DNA of 12,147 nt from DATCLA01 sp036564195 (lineage in GTDB: Bacteria; Bacillota; UBA4882; UBA8346): contig DATCLA010000218.1 of the NCBI GenBank assembly GCA_036564195.1, positions 1 through 12,147 on the forward strand. Reading direction: 5' to 3'. Below, piece after piece: positions 1 to 7,076 of this stretch; the first letter of the stretch is position 1, and each line of letters starts with the position of its first letter. A model generated the notes under the pieces. It saw only the letters and a list, made by a program, of their open reading frames with translations. It was not told where the DNA came from and did not search any database. Both the position numbers and the translations under genes were made by a program.

Positions 1-174
1 CCTCTATGCAATAGTTGATTCGTAAAGCAACAACTCCCAAAATTGTTCCGAAAGGGAAAATAATTTTAACTGTGAATTTTAAAAGAACCACTTGTAAATC
101 GGGTGAATATTTTTTAAAGATTTTCGATGATTACGACGATAAAATTAGAAAGGTCGGGACGATGAACAAAGACG

Positions 175-846
175 ATGAGCAAAAACGCACCACAAAAATA
201 TCATAAATTGCCTTGGGAGATGCGGATCCGAGAAGAACTAGCCGGTTGGAACCGGGGGCTAAAGCGGATTGCCGGATTGGATGAAGCGGGCCGCGGGCCG
301 TTAGCCGGACCGGTCGTGGCAGCAGTTTTTGTGATAACCCCCGATTTTTACCTTGAGCAATTACATGATTCCAAACAATTAACCCCGCACCAACGGGAAG
401 CTTGTTACCGGTTTTTAACCTCCGGAGCCTGGGAGTACGGGGTGGGAATTGTCGAAGCCGACGAGATTGACAGGATTAATATTTATCAGGCATCCCGGCA
501 GGCCATGTCCAGGGCTTTAAAAACCTTAGCAGAGAAACCCGACTATTTACTGGTAGATGCATTGACAGTTCCGGATACTGACATTGCGCAACAGGCCTTG
601 ATCCACGGTGATGCCCTTTCGGTAGCCATTGCCGCTGCCTCGGTAATCGCCAAATATACCCGGGATCAACTGATGGTGGAATATGACAAGCTTTATCCCG
701 GTTACGGTTTTGCCCAACATAAAGGATACCCTACTGCTCAACATTATGAAGCTCTGGCACGTCTGGGCCCGACGCCAATCCACCGCCGCTCTTTTCGTCT
801 GCAAAAGGAGGCGGTTGCCCCGAGCTTGGAATTGTTTAAGTCTTGA
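175..846 (+). CDS. rnhB: Ribonuclease HII
   Basis: RNase HII cleaves the RNA strand of RNA/DNA hybrids and nicks 5' of single ribonucleotides misincorporated in DNA. The 223-residue product carries the family signature GLDEAGRGPLAGPVVAA at about residues 34-50. The four metal-binding acidic residues are visible as D36, E37, D128 (LLVDAL) and D146 (HGDALSVAIAAASVIAK). The C-terminal GYGFAQHKGYPT and PIHRRSF motifs, which help hybrid binding, are also present. The ATG at 175 has only a weak ribosome-binding site; an internal ATG at 220 would keep the whole catalytic core, so the start is uncertain by about 15 codons. It is followed 14 bases later by a ylqG-like gene, the same order as in Bacillus subtilis. 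It is complete and shows no sign of damage. Confidence 0.96.
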   Translation: MSKNAPQKYHKLPWEMRIREELAGWNRGLKRIAGLDEAGRGPLAGPVVAAVFVITPDFYLEQLHDSKQLTPHQREACYRFLTSGAWEYGVGIVEADEIDRINIYQASRQAMSRALKTLAEKPDYLLVDALTVPDTDIAQQALIHGDALSVAIAAASVIAKYTRDQLMVEYDKLYPGYGFAQHKGYPTAQHYEALARLGPTPIHRRSFRLQKEAVAPSLELFKS

Positions 847-860
847 AAGGTTGACAGAAG

Positions 861-1934
861 ATGCAGTTGAATCAGATTAAGCTGTTGCCGATTTTAAAAA
901 CCGGGGTCTGGGGCGGAAACTTGATTCTCCAAGACGGGCAACGGATTATCGGAAAGATAATTGGTTCCGCACCTGACGGGGTCCTGCTTCAACTGGCCGG
1001 CAAGACCGTTCCGGCCCGGCTGGAAGGGACGTCACTGAAAACCGGAACTTTAGTACTGCTCCGGGTCGCCTTGGCCGAAACCGGAAGGGTCGAATTTAAA
1101 GTACTAGCCCGCTGGACCGGACTACAGTTGCCGCCATTGATAACTTCTGCCTTCTATAAGGCGGGACTGACCGTTCCACCGGCAACCATCAACGCAGTCT
1201 GGGAGGATCTGCAAAACTTTATCGGGAAATATCAGCTGTGTCCTCCCCCGCAAATTTGGGTGTTTTTATTTCAGCAGCAACTACCTTTTACAACGCAGAC
1301 GTTCCTCTTGTCCTGGTTATACCAGGACCGGGAATTACGTTCTTATCTTTGGAATAAGCTTTACAATTCAACGGTAGTTAAAGATAATCCGGAGCTGTTC
1401 CCTAAGGTGATCGTTCCCGCCAATTCATCCCCATCCGCTGCCGCTTTAACCGGAAAACGGCTGGAAAATGATTTCCCCGGTAGTGAACTGCCGTCTGATT
1501 CATTCAACATAACCGAAGCCAAACAACTGATCGCTCTTTTAAAGCAAAGCGTCAATCTGAACCAGGCAGGTACGGCCGCAACCGCGGCAGGGACTGAGCT
1601 GGTCGTCCCGTTTTTAGTCGCTACCGCTGCTAATCATATTGAAGAATACTCACTGCACTGGCGTGAAAAAGCGGCGTCTACCGGCCACCCGGAACCGGAG
1701 ACTCAATTGCGGCTGCTAGTTCCTACTGAAAACCTGGGCGTGGTTGACATGACAATGCTGATTAGTAAAAACAAAGTCAGGATTGGATTTAAAGTTACCT
1801 CCCAGGTAGTCCGGGATTATTTGTCAGAGCATTTAGGAGAGTTACAGGCAATTCTCGGTGACAATACCCGGATTACGGTGTCAGTCAGCGCGGTTGCCAA
1901 TCAGATTGAAAGCAGGTTTGATTTATGGGTGTAA
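861..1934 (+). CDS. FliK-like hook-length control domain protein (YlqG-like)
   Basis: A 357-residue protein without predicted membrane segments. Residues about 283-345 (LRLLVPTENLGVVDMTMLI, then KVRIGFKVTSQVVRDYLSEHLGELQAIL) resemble the C-terminal domain of flagellar hook-length control proteins (FliK family). Residues 1-85 form a small beta-rich region rich in Gly and Val. The middle (185-245) is low-complexity, rich in Ser, Ala and Asn, probably a linker. In Bacillus subtilis the same slot between rnhB and ylqH holds ylqG. FliK C-terminal domains contact the FlhB cytoplasmic domain to switch export substrate, and the next gene is exactly such an FlhB domain. This supports the pairing, but the role of this stand-alone pair is not known. 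The ATG at 861 has AGG 10 bases upstream. The stop overlaps the next start by 10 bases, suggesting translational coupling. Confidence 0.8.
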   Translation: MQLNQIKLLPILKTGVWGGNLILQDGQRIIGKIIGSAPDGVLLQLAGKTVPARLEGTSLKTGTLVLLRVALAETGRVEFKVLARWTGLQLPPLITSAFYKAGLTVPPATINAVWEDLQNFIGKYQLCPPPQIWVFLFQQQLPFTTQTFLLSWLYQDRELRSYLWNKLYNSTVVKDNPELFPKVIVPANSSPSAAALTGKRLENDFPGSELPSDSFNITEAKQLIALLKQSVNLNQAGTAATAAGTELVVPFLVATAANHIEEYSLHWREKAASTGHPEPETQLRLLVPTENLGVVDMTMLISKNKVRIGFKVTSQVVRDYLSEHLGELQAILGDNTRITVSVSAVANQIESRFDLWV

Positions 1935-2266
1935 AAGAGAGCGGGCCTTCCTCCGGTAAAAAGTCTAAATACGCAGCTGCCCTCCGGTACCGGCCGGCAA
2001 TGGACCGGGCACCGGTAGTGGTGGCGTCCGGCCGGGGCGTGACTGCGGAAAAGATTTTGCAGTTGGCAAAGGAGGCTGGGGTGCCGGAACACCAGGATCC
2101 GGCCTTAGCTCGGATCTTAGCCAGGCTGGAACCGGGAAGCGAAATTCCGGAAGCCACCTATCAATTGGTGGCTTCAATCTTAGCCTTTATCTGGCGGGTT
2201 GATCATGAATATCCGCAACAAAATCGGGCTAACCAAACCGGCCCGAATCCTAAAAAACTGTACTGA
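1925..2266 (+). CDS. Stand-alone FlhB/EscU C-terminal domain protein (FlhX/YlqH-like)
   Basis: A 113-residue soluble protein matching the cytoplasmic C-terminal domain of FlhB, the flagellar export substrate-switch protein. Residues 15-91 show the family pattern: AAALRYRPAMDRAPVVVASGRG, then AEKILQLAKEAGVP, then DPALARILARLEPGSEIPEATYQLVASILAFIWRV. Full-length FlhB is about 350-380 residues with four membrane helices and an autocleaving NPTH loop. Here both the membrane part and NPTH are absent, and the ALRY strand that normally follows NPTH starts near residue 18. This is the known FlhX/YlqH form, not a truncation artefact, because the gene has its own start and overlaps the upstream stop. 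It may act with the FliK-like neighbour. Confidence 0.85.
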   Translation: MGVKESGPSSGKKSKYAAALRYRPAMDRAPVVVASGRGVTAEKILQLAKEAGVPEHQDPALARILARLEPGSEIPEATYQLVASILAFIWRVDHEYPQQNRANQTGPNPKKLY

Positions 2267-2319
2267 CAGAGCAACCAACCAGCAGGAATTTGCCAATCTT
2301 ACAACGAAAATTACCAAAT

Positions 2320-2694
2320 ATGGATAACAATTATAATTATAATAAAGCCTTTGGTTCCCGGGGTGAACAATTAGCGGCCGACCATTTAAAATCTTTGGGA
2401 TATAAGATTGTGTTCCGGAACTACCGCTGCCGCTTTGGTGAGATTGACCTGATCTGCCGGGACGGTACAGTTTGGTGTTTTGTAGAGGTGAAAACCAGAA
2501 AAGCTTCTCAGTATGGGGAGGGGTGGGAAGCAATTACACCTTTGAAACAGAAACACCTATATAATGTAGCCTTATACTTTTTAAACCAGATTCATAACAC
2601 CGACGCCGCTGCTCGCTTTGATGTAATATCTATCCGTTACCGGTCGGAGTCCGATTATGAAATCTGTCTGATTCAAAATGCTTTTTCGGTTTAA
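2320..2694 (+). CDS. YraN family (UPF0102) endonuclease-like protein
   Basis: A small protein with the Holliday-junction-resolvase-like PD-(D/E)xK nuclease fold of the YraN/UPF0102 family. Counting from the ATG at 2320 (124 residues), it shows GSRGEQLAADHLKSLGYKI near residues 12-30, FGEIDLICRDG at 39-49 and FVEVKTRKASQYGEG at 54-68. E41, D43, E56 and K58 form the expected nuclease constellation. The frame stays open upstream to a TTG at 2290 (134 residues), but the AGGA there sits only one or two bases from the TTG. The ATG at 2320 gives the usual family length, so I prefer it, though it also lacks a clear ribosome-binding site. YraN genes commonly lie between rnhB and yifB/dprA in Bacillota; the biological substrate is unknown. 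Confidence 0.88.
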   Translation: MDNNYNYNKAFGSRGEQLAADHLKSLGYKIVFRNYRCRFGEIDLICRDGTVWCFVEVKTRKASQYGEGWEAITPLKQKHLYNVALYFLNQIHNTDAAARFDVISIRYRSESDYEICLIQNAFSV

Positions 2695-2729
2695 GTGGCA
2701 GTTGGAACTGATAAACAGAGGTGACGGCG

Positions 2730-4253
2730 TTGTTTGCAAAATTGGAAAGTCTGGCGGTTAACGGGGTTGACGGCTACCCGGTACAGATTGAAGTGGATCT
2801 GGGAGGCGGTTTGCCCAGCTTTGACATTGTCGGACTGCCGGATCTGGCCGTAAAGGAGGCTCGGGATCGGGTGCGGGCCGCAATTAAAAATTCCGGCTTG
2901 GACTTTTACGACCACCGCATTACCGTGAATCTGGCGCCGGCTAACATTAAAAAAGAAGGTTCCGGGTTTGATTTGCCGATTGCGATCGGCATTTTGACTG
3001 CTAAGGGGGATGTAAATGCCGCCAAAACCGGGATGGCTATGTTCGTAGGAGAATTGGCCCTTGATGGCAGCGTTCGGCCGGTTAACGGTATGTTGGCAAT
3101 GGCCTTGGCTGCTCGGGAAGCAGGCAAACCGTATTTAATCCATCCGCTCGAAAACTACAGTGAGGTTGCAGTGGTCACGGGGGTTATTCCTGTTCCGGTC
3201 AGTTCTTTGAACCAAGTAAAACAGTTTTTGAACGATGAATGGGAACCAGATCTTAATTCCTTAGCGGCTGAAGTTAAGGAGACGGATTTCGGGGAGAACG
3301 AGGAAGACCTAGCGGATGTTAAAGGTCAGGAACAGGCTAAACGGGCGCTGGAGGTGGCGGCGGCGGGAGGCCATAATATTCTAATGATCGGTCCACCGGG
3401 GTCCGGTAAAACTATGTTGGCGCGGCGGTTGCCCGGAATTTTACCATCTTTGTGTCGGGAAGAAGCGATTGAAATTACTAAAATCTACAGTGTCAGCGGT
3501 CTCTTGCCGCAAGGAGCGTCCCTGGTTAAAAAACGTCCCTTTCGGGCGCCGCATCACACAACTAGTGCCGCCGGACTGATTGGTGGGGGACGGATTCCCC
3601 GGCCCGGCGAGGTGAGCTTGGCCCATTTTGGAGTACTCTTCCTGGATGAACTACCGGAGTTTGGCCGGGAAGTACTGGAAGTATTGCGCCAGCCTTTAGA
3701 GGACGGGCGGGTAACGATTGCCAGGGCCACAACTACCTTGACCTATCCAGCTAAGTTCATGCTGGCCGGGGCACTTAATCCATGCCCGTGCGGGTTTTTT
3801 GGCGACAGCCGGAAACCCTGTTCCTGTACGCCGGTGCAGATTAACCGCTATCAATCCCGCATTTCTGGCCCTTTACTGGACCGCTTTGACCTACAGATCG
3901 AAGTACCGCGGCTGCAGGAGTTTGAACTGGATACAGTTCCTCAGGGAGAGACCAGCGCCGCCATCCGGCAACGGGTTGAAAAAGCCCGGGATATCCAAAG
4001 ACGGCGTTTTGCCGGAAAAACCTACTTTTGCAATGCCCATATGAGCTCCAAAGATATCCGGGTCTACTGTGAGCTTGACGCTAAGGGGCGGGCGTTACTA
4101 CGCCAGGCTTCACAGCGGTTTTCCTTTAGCGCCCGCGCCTGCACCCGGATTATCAAATTGGCTCGGACCATTGCTGACCTGGATGGGGCAGAGTCCATCG
4201 CCGTCCCGCATCTGGCGGAAGCGCTCCAGTACCGGAGCTTGGACCGAAAGTAG
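2730..4253 (+). CDS. YifB/ComM family Mg-chelatase-like AAA+ ATPase
   Basis: An AAA+ ATPase of the YifB/ComM family. ComM of naturally transformable Gram-negative bacteria is a hexameric branch-migration helicase in recombination; the role in Bacillota is less clear. Residues 1-165 form the Lon-protease-like S5 domain (VDLGGGLPSFDIVGLPD, then KKEGSGFDLPIAIGIL). Walker A is GPPGSGKT near 221-228 and Walker B LFLDELPEF near 303-311. A Cys cluster CPCGFFGDSRKPCSC follows at about 352-366, then SGPLLDRFD with the sensor/arginine-finger region, and a Mg_chelatase_C domain. GTG at 2721 is also in frame, but AGAGGTG at 2717-2723 is well placed as the ribosome-binding site for TTG at 2730, which also gives the family's normal N-terminus (xFAKLESLAVNGVDGYP). 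The protein is full length. Confidence 0.93.
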   Translation: MFAKLESLAVNGVDGYPVQIEVDLGGGLPSFDIVGLPDLAVKEARDRVRAAIKNSGLDFYDHRITVNLAPANIKKEGSGFDLPIAIGILTAKGDVNAAKTGMAMFVGELALDGSVRPVNGMLAMALAAREAGKPYLIHPLENYSEVAVVTGVIPVPVSSLNQVKQFLNDEWEPDLNSLAAEVKETDFGENEEDLADVKGQEQAKRALEVAAAGGHNILMIGPPGSGKTMLARRLPGILPSLCREEAIEITKIYSVSGLLPQGASLVKKRPFRAPHHTTSAAGLIGGGRIPRPGEVSLAHFGVLFLDELPEFGREVLEVLRQPLEDGRVTIARATTTLTYPAKFMLAGALNPCPCGFFGDSRKPCSCTPVQINRYQSRISGPLLDRFDLQIEVPRLQEFELDTVPQGETSAAIRQRVEKARDIQRRRFAGKTYFCNAHMSSKDIRVYCELDAKGRALLRQASQRFSFSARACTRIIKLARTIADLDGAESIAVPHLAEALQYRSLDRK

Positions 4254-4344
4254 GGAGGGGCCAGTTCGTAACCAGGTAAATCGATGTCACCGCTGTTTAC
4301 TAAAATAGACCAACACCCACAGGATTAGTCCAAGGGAGTGTAAG

Positions 4345-4653
4345 ATGAAACGGAAAAATAGTCGTAAAATCAATTGGTCAAACTGGTCGGTTATTAAAAC
4401 CGTGATGACCGACGGACGGGTTAAAATTGGGCTTTATGAAAATATTTCTCAAGTGTCTGAAAACTCGCAAATAATAGCGGGCCCGATGGACTACCGCAGC
4501 GCGCTGAAGAGCTGTGAGAAATACTGCCAAGAACACCCGGGCCTGATAAAAGTGGGGTTTGCCAGTTTATTGGATTTACGGGATCAACTGAGGAATAGGA
4601 ACAAGGAGACAGCAGACTGTGTGAAAAAAGATATGAAAACTTCCTCACAATAG
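4345..4653 (+). CDS. Hypothetical small protein
   Basis: Not recognised. An ORF of 102 codons with a good ribosome-binding site (AGGGAGTG, 7-8 bases before the ATG), which argues for real translation. The first 30 residues are basic (MKRKNSRKINW). The middle contains a plausible small fold with VMTDGRVKIGLYEN and MDYRSALKSCEKYCQEHPG. The C-terminus is charged and helical (LLDLRDQLRNRNKETADCVKKD). There is no signal peptide or membrane segment. It lies 91 bases downstream of the YifB gene on the same strand, so it could be read through from that operon. A weak AT-rich hairpin with a T run follows its stop. Confidence 0.6.
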   Translation: MKRKNSRKINWSNWSVIKTVMTDGRVKIGLYENISQVSENSQIIAGPMDYRSALKSCEKYCQEHPGLIKVGFASLLDLRDQLRNRNKETADCVKKDMKTSSQ

Positions 4654-4673
4654 TCATGGTTTTAACTATTTTT
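4649..4673 (+). terminator. Weak possible terminator after the 102-codon gene
   Basis: AATAGT at 4649-4654 pairs with ACTATT at 4665-4670 around a 10-base loop, directly followed by TTT. The stem is only 6 bp and all but one pair are A-T, so this is a weak candidate that overlaps the stop codon of the small hypothetical gene. Confidence 0.25.
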
Positions 4674-4703
4674 CCAAAAATCGTATAAAAAGGCATAGAC
4701 CAC

Positions 4704-4997
4704 TCAGTTGTTTTCTTTATATTTGTTGGTGCTATATTTGGCCCAGCATAAAGGAACAATCGCCGAAATGGACCGGCGGTACCTTCGAAATAAGGATTTC
4801 AACATGGCTGGGACATCGCCTACTGTTTTGCATTCGTTTTTGTCTGCGTCTTCCCTAAAGGAAACAAGTAGCGTTTTAGCCATTTCAAATTTAGATTCAA
4901 TCATGATGTTTCACAGCTCATCCCATTCATTCCTGACTAATTCTGTTTCTGTTAGTTCTTCGATTTCTTGTCGCTATAACTTTTCATCTACTGCCAT
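4704..4997 (-). pseudogene. Decayed ORF downstream of a toxin remnant (possible immunity gene)
   Basis: Reading minus from ATG at 4997, which has GTGAGGG 7 bases upstream, the frame gives MAVDEKL, a TAG (4976-4974), RQEIEELTETELVRNEWDEL, a TGA (4913-4911), then a 69-codon open stretch (NIMIESKFEMAKTLLVSFRE onward) ending at TGA 4706-4704. The translation is protein-like on both sides of each stop: acidic, helical, with no low complexity. The good ribosome-binding site and the start only 11 bases after the preceding remnant's stop are typical of a toxin-immunity pair. I do not recognise the family, so the immunity role rests on position only. An alternative start at 4904 would make the last part a 66-residue ORF that could still be translated. 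Confidence 0.4.
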
Positions 4998-5007
4998 AAT
5001 TAATCCC

Positions 5008-5234
5008 TCACTTCTTTAATGGAGTTACCATCGTATCACGTACCCCTTGTTTTTTCACCGCCTCTTGACATGCTGGACACGTATCCCCAGTAGCTCCCAT
5101 TGCAGTTATTTCAACATTTTGGTCTTTTGCTTCTCACATTAAGGTTTGTTAGAGCCCCAGACTTCTGTTAATGTCTCTAAAAATCTGATCCTTGCCTAAT
5201 ATTTAAATTTGGTTATCAATGCTGTTTCCACTTG
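5008..5234 (-). pseudogene. Degraded deaminase-type toxin C-terminal fragment
   Basis: On the minus strand a frame begins QVETALITKFKY, meets TAG (5198-5196), and continues in another frame as LGKDQIFRDINRSLGL, TAA (5151-5149), QTLM, TGA (5136-5134), then the uninterrupted EAKDQNVEITAMGATG and DTCPACQEAVKKQGVRDTMV to a TGA at 5010-5008. The spacing of VE and the CPAC motif fits the zinc-binding H-x-E and C-x-x-C pair of cytidine-deaminase-fold polymorphic toxins (the SCP1.201/DddA-like group ends similarly after its CxxC). The expected His before VE is Gln here. One frameshift and two further stops show that it is dead. No N-terminal delivery domain remains, because the fragment abuts the palindrome at 5236-5267. 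Confidence 0.4.
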
Positions 5235-5235
5235 A

Positions 5236-5267
5236 TTGTGGGGAAGGCAGTGATGCCTTCCCCACAA
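5236..5267 (-). terminator. 14-bp perfect palindrome downstream of the Ro60 gene
   Basis: TTGTGGGGAAGGCA at 5236-5249 and its exact reverse complement at 5254-5267 form a 14-bp hairpin with a 4-base loop, starting 10 bases after the Ro60 stop codon. No T run follows on either strand, so it is not a textbook Rho-independent terminator. It may stabilise the 3' end, act as a weak bidirectional terminator, or be a dispersed palindromic repeat similar in style to the hairpin at 9027-9053. Confidence 0.55.
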
Positions 5268-5277
5268 CATTTCGGGA

Positions 5278-6750
5278 TTATCCTTCCCGGATTGCCGCCA
5301 CCATCGCCCCATACCCATTCGTTGCAAACGAAATATACTGTAACACCTGGTCCGACCAACCATAGATATAATAACTTAAGGGATCGGAGGGCGGTACCAT
5401 CCCGGACCGGTAGGGAGCTAAGTCAATGACAAAGGCTTTGGTAGCAGCATTGAACTTTTTTCTGTACTTTACCAGTTCCTTATAGAACGGGCTACCGGTA
5501 TTTTGCTGTTCATCAGTGATTATGATGATATTATCGACCTTGGTTTGCAAGGACCGGACCGGCGCCCCGGTATCGGTTCCACCCTTGGCGGTAATCCGTT
5601 CGGCTTGAGTTAAGATGGAATCATGTAATGAAGCCTTAGGATCATATACTGCGGTGTCAAATAACCGGAAAATCCCATTCCCTTTAGTCTTTTTAAACAA
5701 GGCCAACGCAAACACCGACCCGATTCGCAAGTATTCGCCCTGCATCGAACCTGAAATATCCAAAAATACCGCTGTTTTTCCCGGTATCTCCGGCAAGTTG
5801 GCAAAGGTTAATTCGACAGCCTGCCGTAAAGCATCTTTGACCCACCCTTTTTCTACCGCATTGAAGGCATTTAAAAACCGGAAGGGCAAGATCTTCGATT
5901 TACCCAAAATAGCTCTGTCGGTCAATTTAGCTTCAATCAACCGGCGGTTGGTTTCCAAGACACCGGCCCGGTCCAGCGTATTCAGATTGCGTAATAAGGC
6001 GAATAACGGCATTTCCGGGACTAAGGCATTCCATAACTCCGGCGTCATTTTACAAACCCCAGTGACCACCTCGTGGGGTAATTGACCTTCCCTAATCCAA
6101 CGGATCCGATCTTCTATGGTTTGAGCCTTTTTTAGTTGTTTATACGCATATACTTTACCCGCTTCCGACCCCCATTCTCCGGAGATCAAGTATTTGAATA
6201 ACTTCCCGTTGAAATCGGTAGCTGGAACCGGATGGGTGGTCTGGATAATATCAGCCAATGAAAAACCACGTCCTTGCCCGTTATACTTAATCGCCCAGTA
6301 TTCCGAGATATTCTCATTCAACCACCGGGCTACCGTATTTTTAATCGCCCGGCCGCCTTGGCCTTGCCCGCTGCCTTCTAATATAGTCATAAAATCCTGT
6401 AAGTCAGGGGGGATTAAAATGACCTTGGGAAAAATCTGCTTAAATAAATCTTTATTGACCTCGGCCAATTTTGCCAGACCAAAGATGGGTTGTAAACGCA
6501 GATACCCTTTTTGACGTGCGAAAGGTAATGCTTTGGCTACAAACTCCGCGTCCTGCCGAATCATTTGATCATGAAGGGATCCAGCTTCTTGGAGCAGCCC
6601 ATCTTTAGCGGCGTAAAAAGTATTACCTAGGGTATTGGTGAGTAATGTTTGTAAATATTGCTCCTCCAAAGATCTTTTATAGGCCGGATATCCGTCGCGG
6701 TTTTTGATCTCCGGAACCGGAAAAGCAAAGAGTTTGGTTAAGCGTGACAT
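5278..6750 (-). CDS. rsr: Ro60/Rsr family TROVE-vWA RNA-binding protein
   Basis: Bacterial ortholog of Ro60, a ring-shaped HEAT-repeat (TROVE) protein that binds Y RNAs on its outer surface and misfolded or single-stranded RNA ends in its central hole. In Deinococcus it works with PNPase in RNA degradation and rRNA maturation. The 490 residues show the TROVE module at about 15-320 (e.g. RQDAEFVAKALPFARQKGYLR) and a C-terminal von Willebrand A domain from 325. The vWA metal-ion-dependent adhesion site is intact: D331-x-S333-x-S335 (DISGSM), T392 (GGTDT) and D413 (IITDEQQN). The ATG is preceded by AAAGGAGGT at 6758-6766, and a 6-bp hairpin (6768-6787) lies just upstream. Three Y-RNA-like genes lie upstream on the same strand, as expected for an rsr locus. 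No RtcA/RtcB ligase system is in the window. Confidence 0.95.
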   Translation of the reverse strand: MSRLTKLFAFPVPEIKNRDGYPAYKRSLEEQYLQTLLTNTLGNTFYAAKDGLLQEAGSLHDQMIRQDAEFVAKALPFARQKGYLRLQPIFGLAKLAEVNKDLFKQIFPKVILIPPDLQDFMTILEGSGQGQGGRAIKNTVARWLNENISEYWAIKYNGQGRGFSLADIIQTTHPVPATDFNGKLFKYLISGEWGSEAGKVYAYKQLKKAQTIEDRIRWIREGQLPHEVVTGVCKMTPELWNALVPEMPLFALLRNLNTLDRAGVLETNRRLIEAKLTDRAILGKSKILPFRFLNAFNAVEKGWVKDALRQAVELTFANLPEIPGKTAVFLDISGSMQGEYLRIGSVFALALFKKTKGNGIFRLFDTAVYDPKASLHDSILTQAERITAKGGTDTGAPVRSLQTKVDNIIIITDEQQNTGSPFYKELVKYRKKFNAATKAFVIDLAPYRSGMVPPSDPLSYYIYGWSDQVLQYISFATNGYGAMVAAIREG

Positions 6751-6767
6751 GCTTATTACCTCCTTTG

Positions 6768-6787
6768 AACAGGCACTTGGACCTGTT
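6768..6787 (-). promoter_or_regulatory. Hairpin in the Ro60 mRNA leader next to the ribosome-binding site
   Basis: AACAGG (6768-6773) pairs perfectly with CCTGTT (6782-6787), loop 8 bases. Its base lies two to three bases upstream of the AAAGGAGGT ribosome-binding site of the Ro60 gene. It could mark the boundary between the Y RNA part and the mRNA part of a shared transcript, or tune translation. Function is inferred from position only. Confidence 0.35.
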
Positions 6788-6801
6788 TGACAAGTATATT
6801 G

Positions 6802-6892
6802 TTACGAGGAAAAGATTTAAGGGGGTAGTAGGAATTGAACCTACCAGACTAATGTCTCTGCCACCGAAGTAACCCCTTAATACGCCTCGTAA
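6802..6892 (-). ncRNA. Y-RNA-like ncRNA C with direct-order tRNA-like module
   Basis: On the minus strand UUACGAGG (6892-6885) pairs with CCUCGUAA (6809-6802). Next comes an asymmetric internal loop (CGUA opposite AUCUUUU), then helix UUAAGGGG/CCCCUUAA (6880-6873 with 6824-6817). The loop module starts ACUUCG, as in RNAs A and B, followed by GGUGGCAGA, which resembles a D loop. A hairpin AGAC-AUUA-GUCU (6857-6846) and a canonical T arm GUAGG-UUCAAUU-CCUAC (6844-6828) follow. The T arm runs directly into UACCCCC, which closes with GGGGUUA near the start, one mismatch, in the arrangement of an acceptor stem. There is no CCA end or credible anticodon arm. It lies 51 bases before the Ro60 start codon. 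Chemistry, 5' end and 3' end are not visible from sequence; processing from a longer transcript is likely because no T-run terminator follows. Confidence 0.72.
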
Positions 6893-6902
6893 TTTTTGCA
6901 AG

Positions 6903-7007
6903 TGAGGAAGAAGTGGAAAAGGTTTAACCGGTTCATCATCTAAAAGAGAACCGTTGTGGGGAGTCGCCGCCACTACCAAGAGACGAAGTAACCCTTTCCG
7001 CGCCTCA
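6903..7007 (-). ncRNA. Y-RNA-like ncRNA B with diverged effector module
   Basis: Same Ro60-stem architecture as its neighbours: UGAGG (7007-7003) with CCUCA (6907-6903), internal loop CGC opposite ACUUCUU, second helix GGAAAGGGUU/AACCUUUUCC (6999-6990 with 6924-6915, one G-U pair), then ACUUCG. The inner module lacks a standard T loop. Instead it has a 4-bp GUGG/CCAC hairpin at 6973-6956 and an 8-bp hairpin AACGGUUC/GAACCGGUU (6955-6926, one bulged G). Its 3' end is 10 bases from the 5' end of RNA C, so the two probably come from one transcript. The G-U pair in helix 2 would be an A-C mismatch on the plus strand, which supports minus-strand orientation. Confidence 0.65.
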
Positions 7008-7017
7008 TTTTTTTTGA

Positions 7018-7049
7018 CAAAAAAATAGAACCTCCCGTTTTAAGGGAGG
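7018..7049 (-). terminator. Rho-independent terminator between ncRNAs A and B
   Basis: On the minus strand CCTCCC (7049-7044 complement) and GGGAGG (7036-7031 complement) form a 6-bp GC-rich stem with a 7-base loop, followed by TTCTATTTTTTT to 7019. It ends transcription of ncRNA A and the 48-codon ORF. RNAs B and C then need readthrough or their own promoter, which I could not find clearly. Confidence 0.75.
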
Positions 7050-7076
7050 CTACCAAATCTGTTATTGCCACAGTTA

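Noticed and set aside
1..120. Minus-strand hydrophobic frame running off the left edge
   Set aside because: No start with a ribosome-binding site and no family match; the readable stretch is under 45 codons.
15..206. 63-codon plus-strand ORF before and overlapping rnhB
   Set aside because: No ribosome-binding site, low-complexity Lys/Thr-rich product, and it overlaps the rnhB start in another frame. Nothing else was found in 1-174, which is AT-rich and probably intergenic.
4708..5019. 103-codon plus-strand ORF, Ser-rich
   Set aside because: Shadow of the decayed minus-strand frames. It has no ribosome-binding site and a low-complexity Ser-rich translation from Glu-rich antisense codons.
6789..6800. 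TATACT on the minus strand as a separate promoter for the Ro60 gene
   Set aside because: No acceptable -35 at 16-18 bases upstream (CTTAAA at best), and it would start within the leader hairpin.
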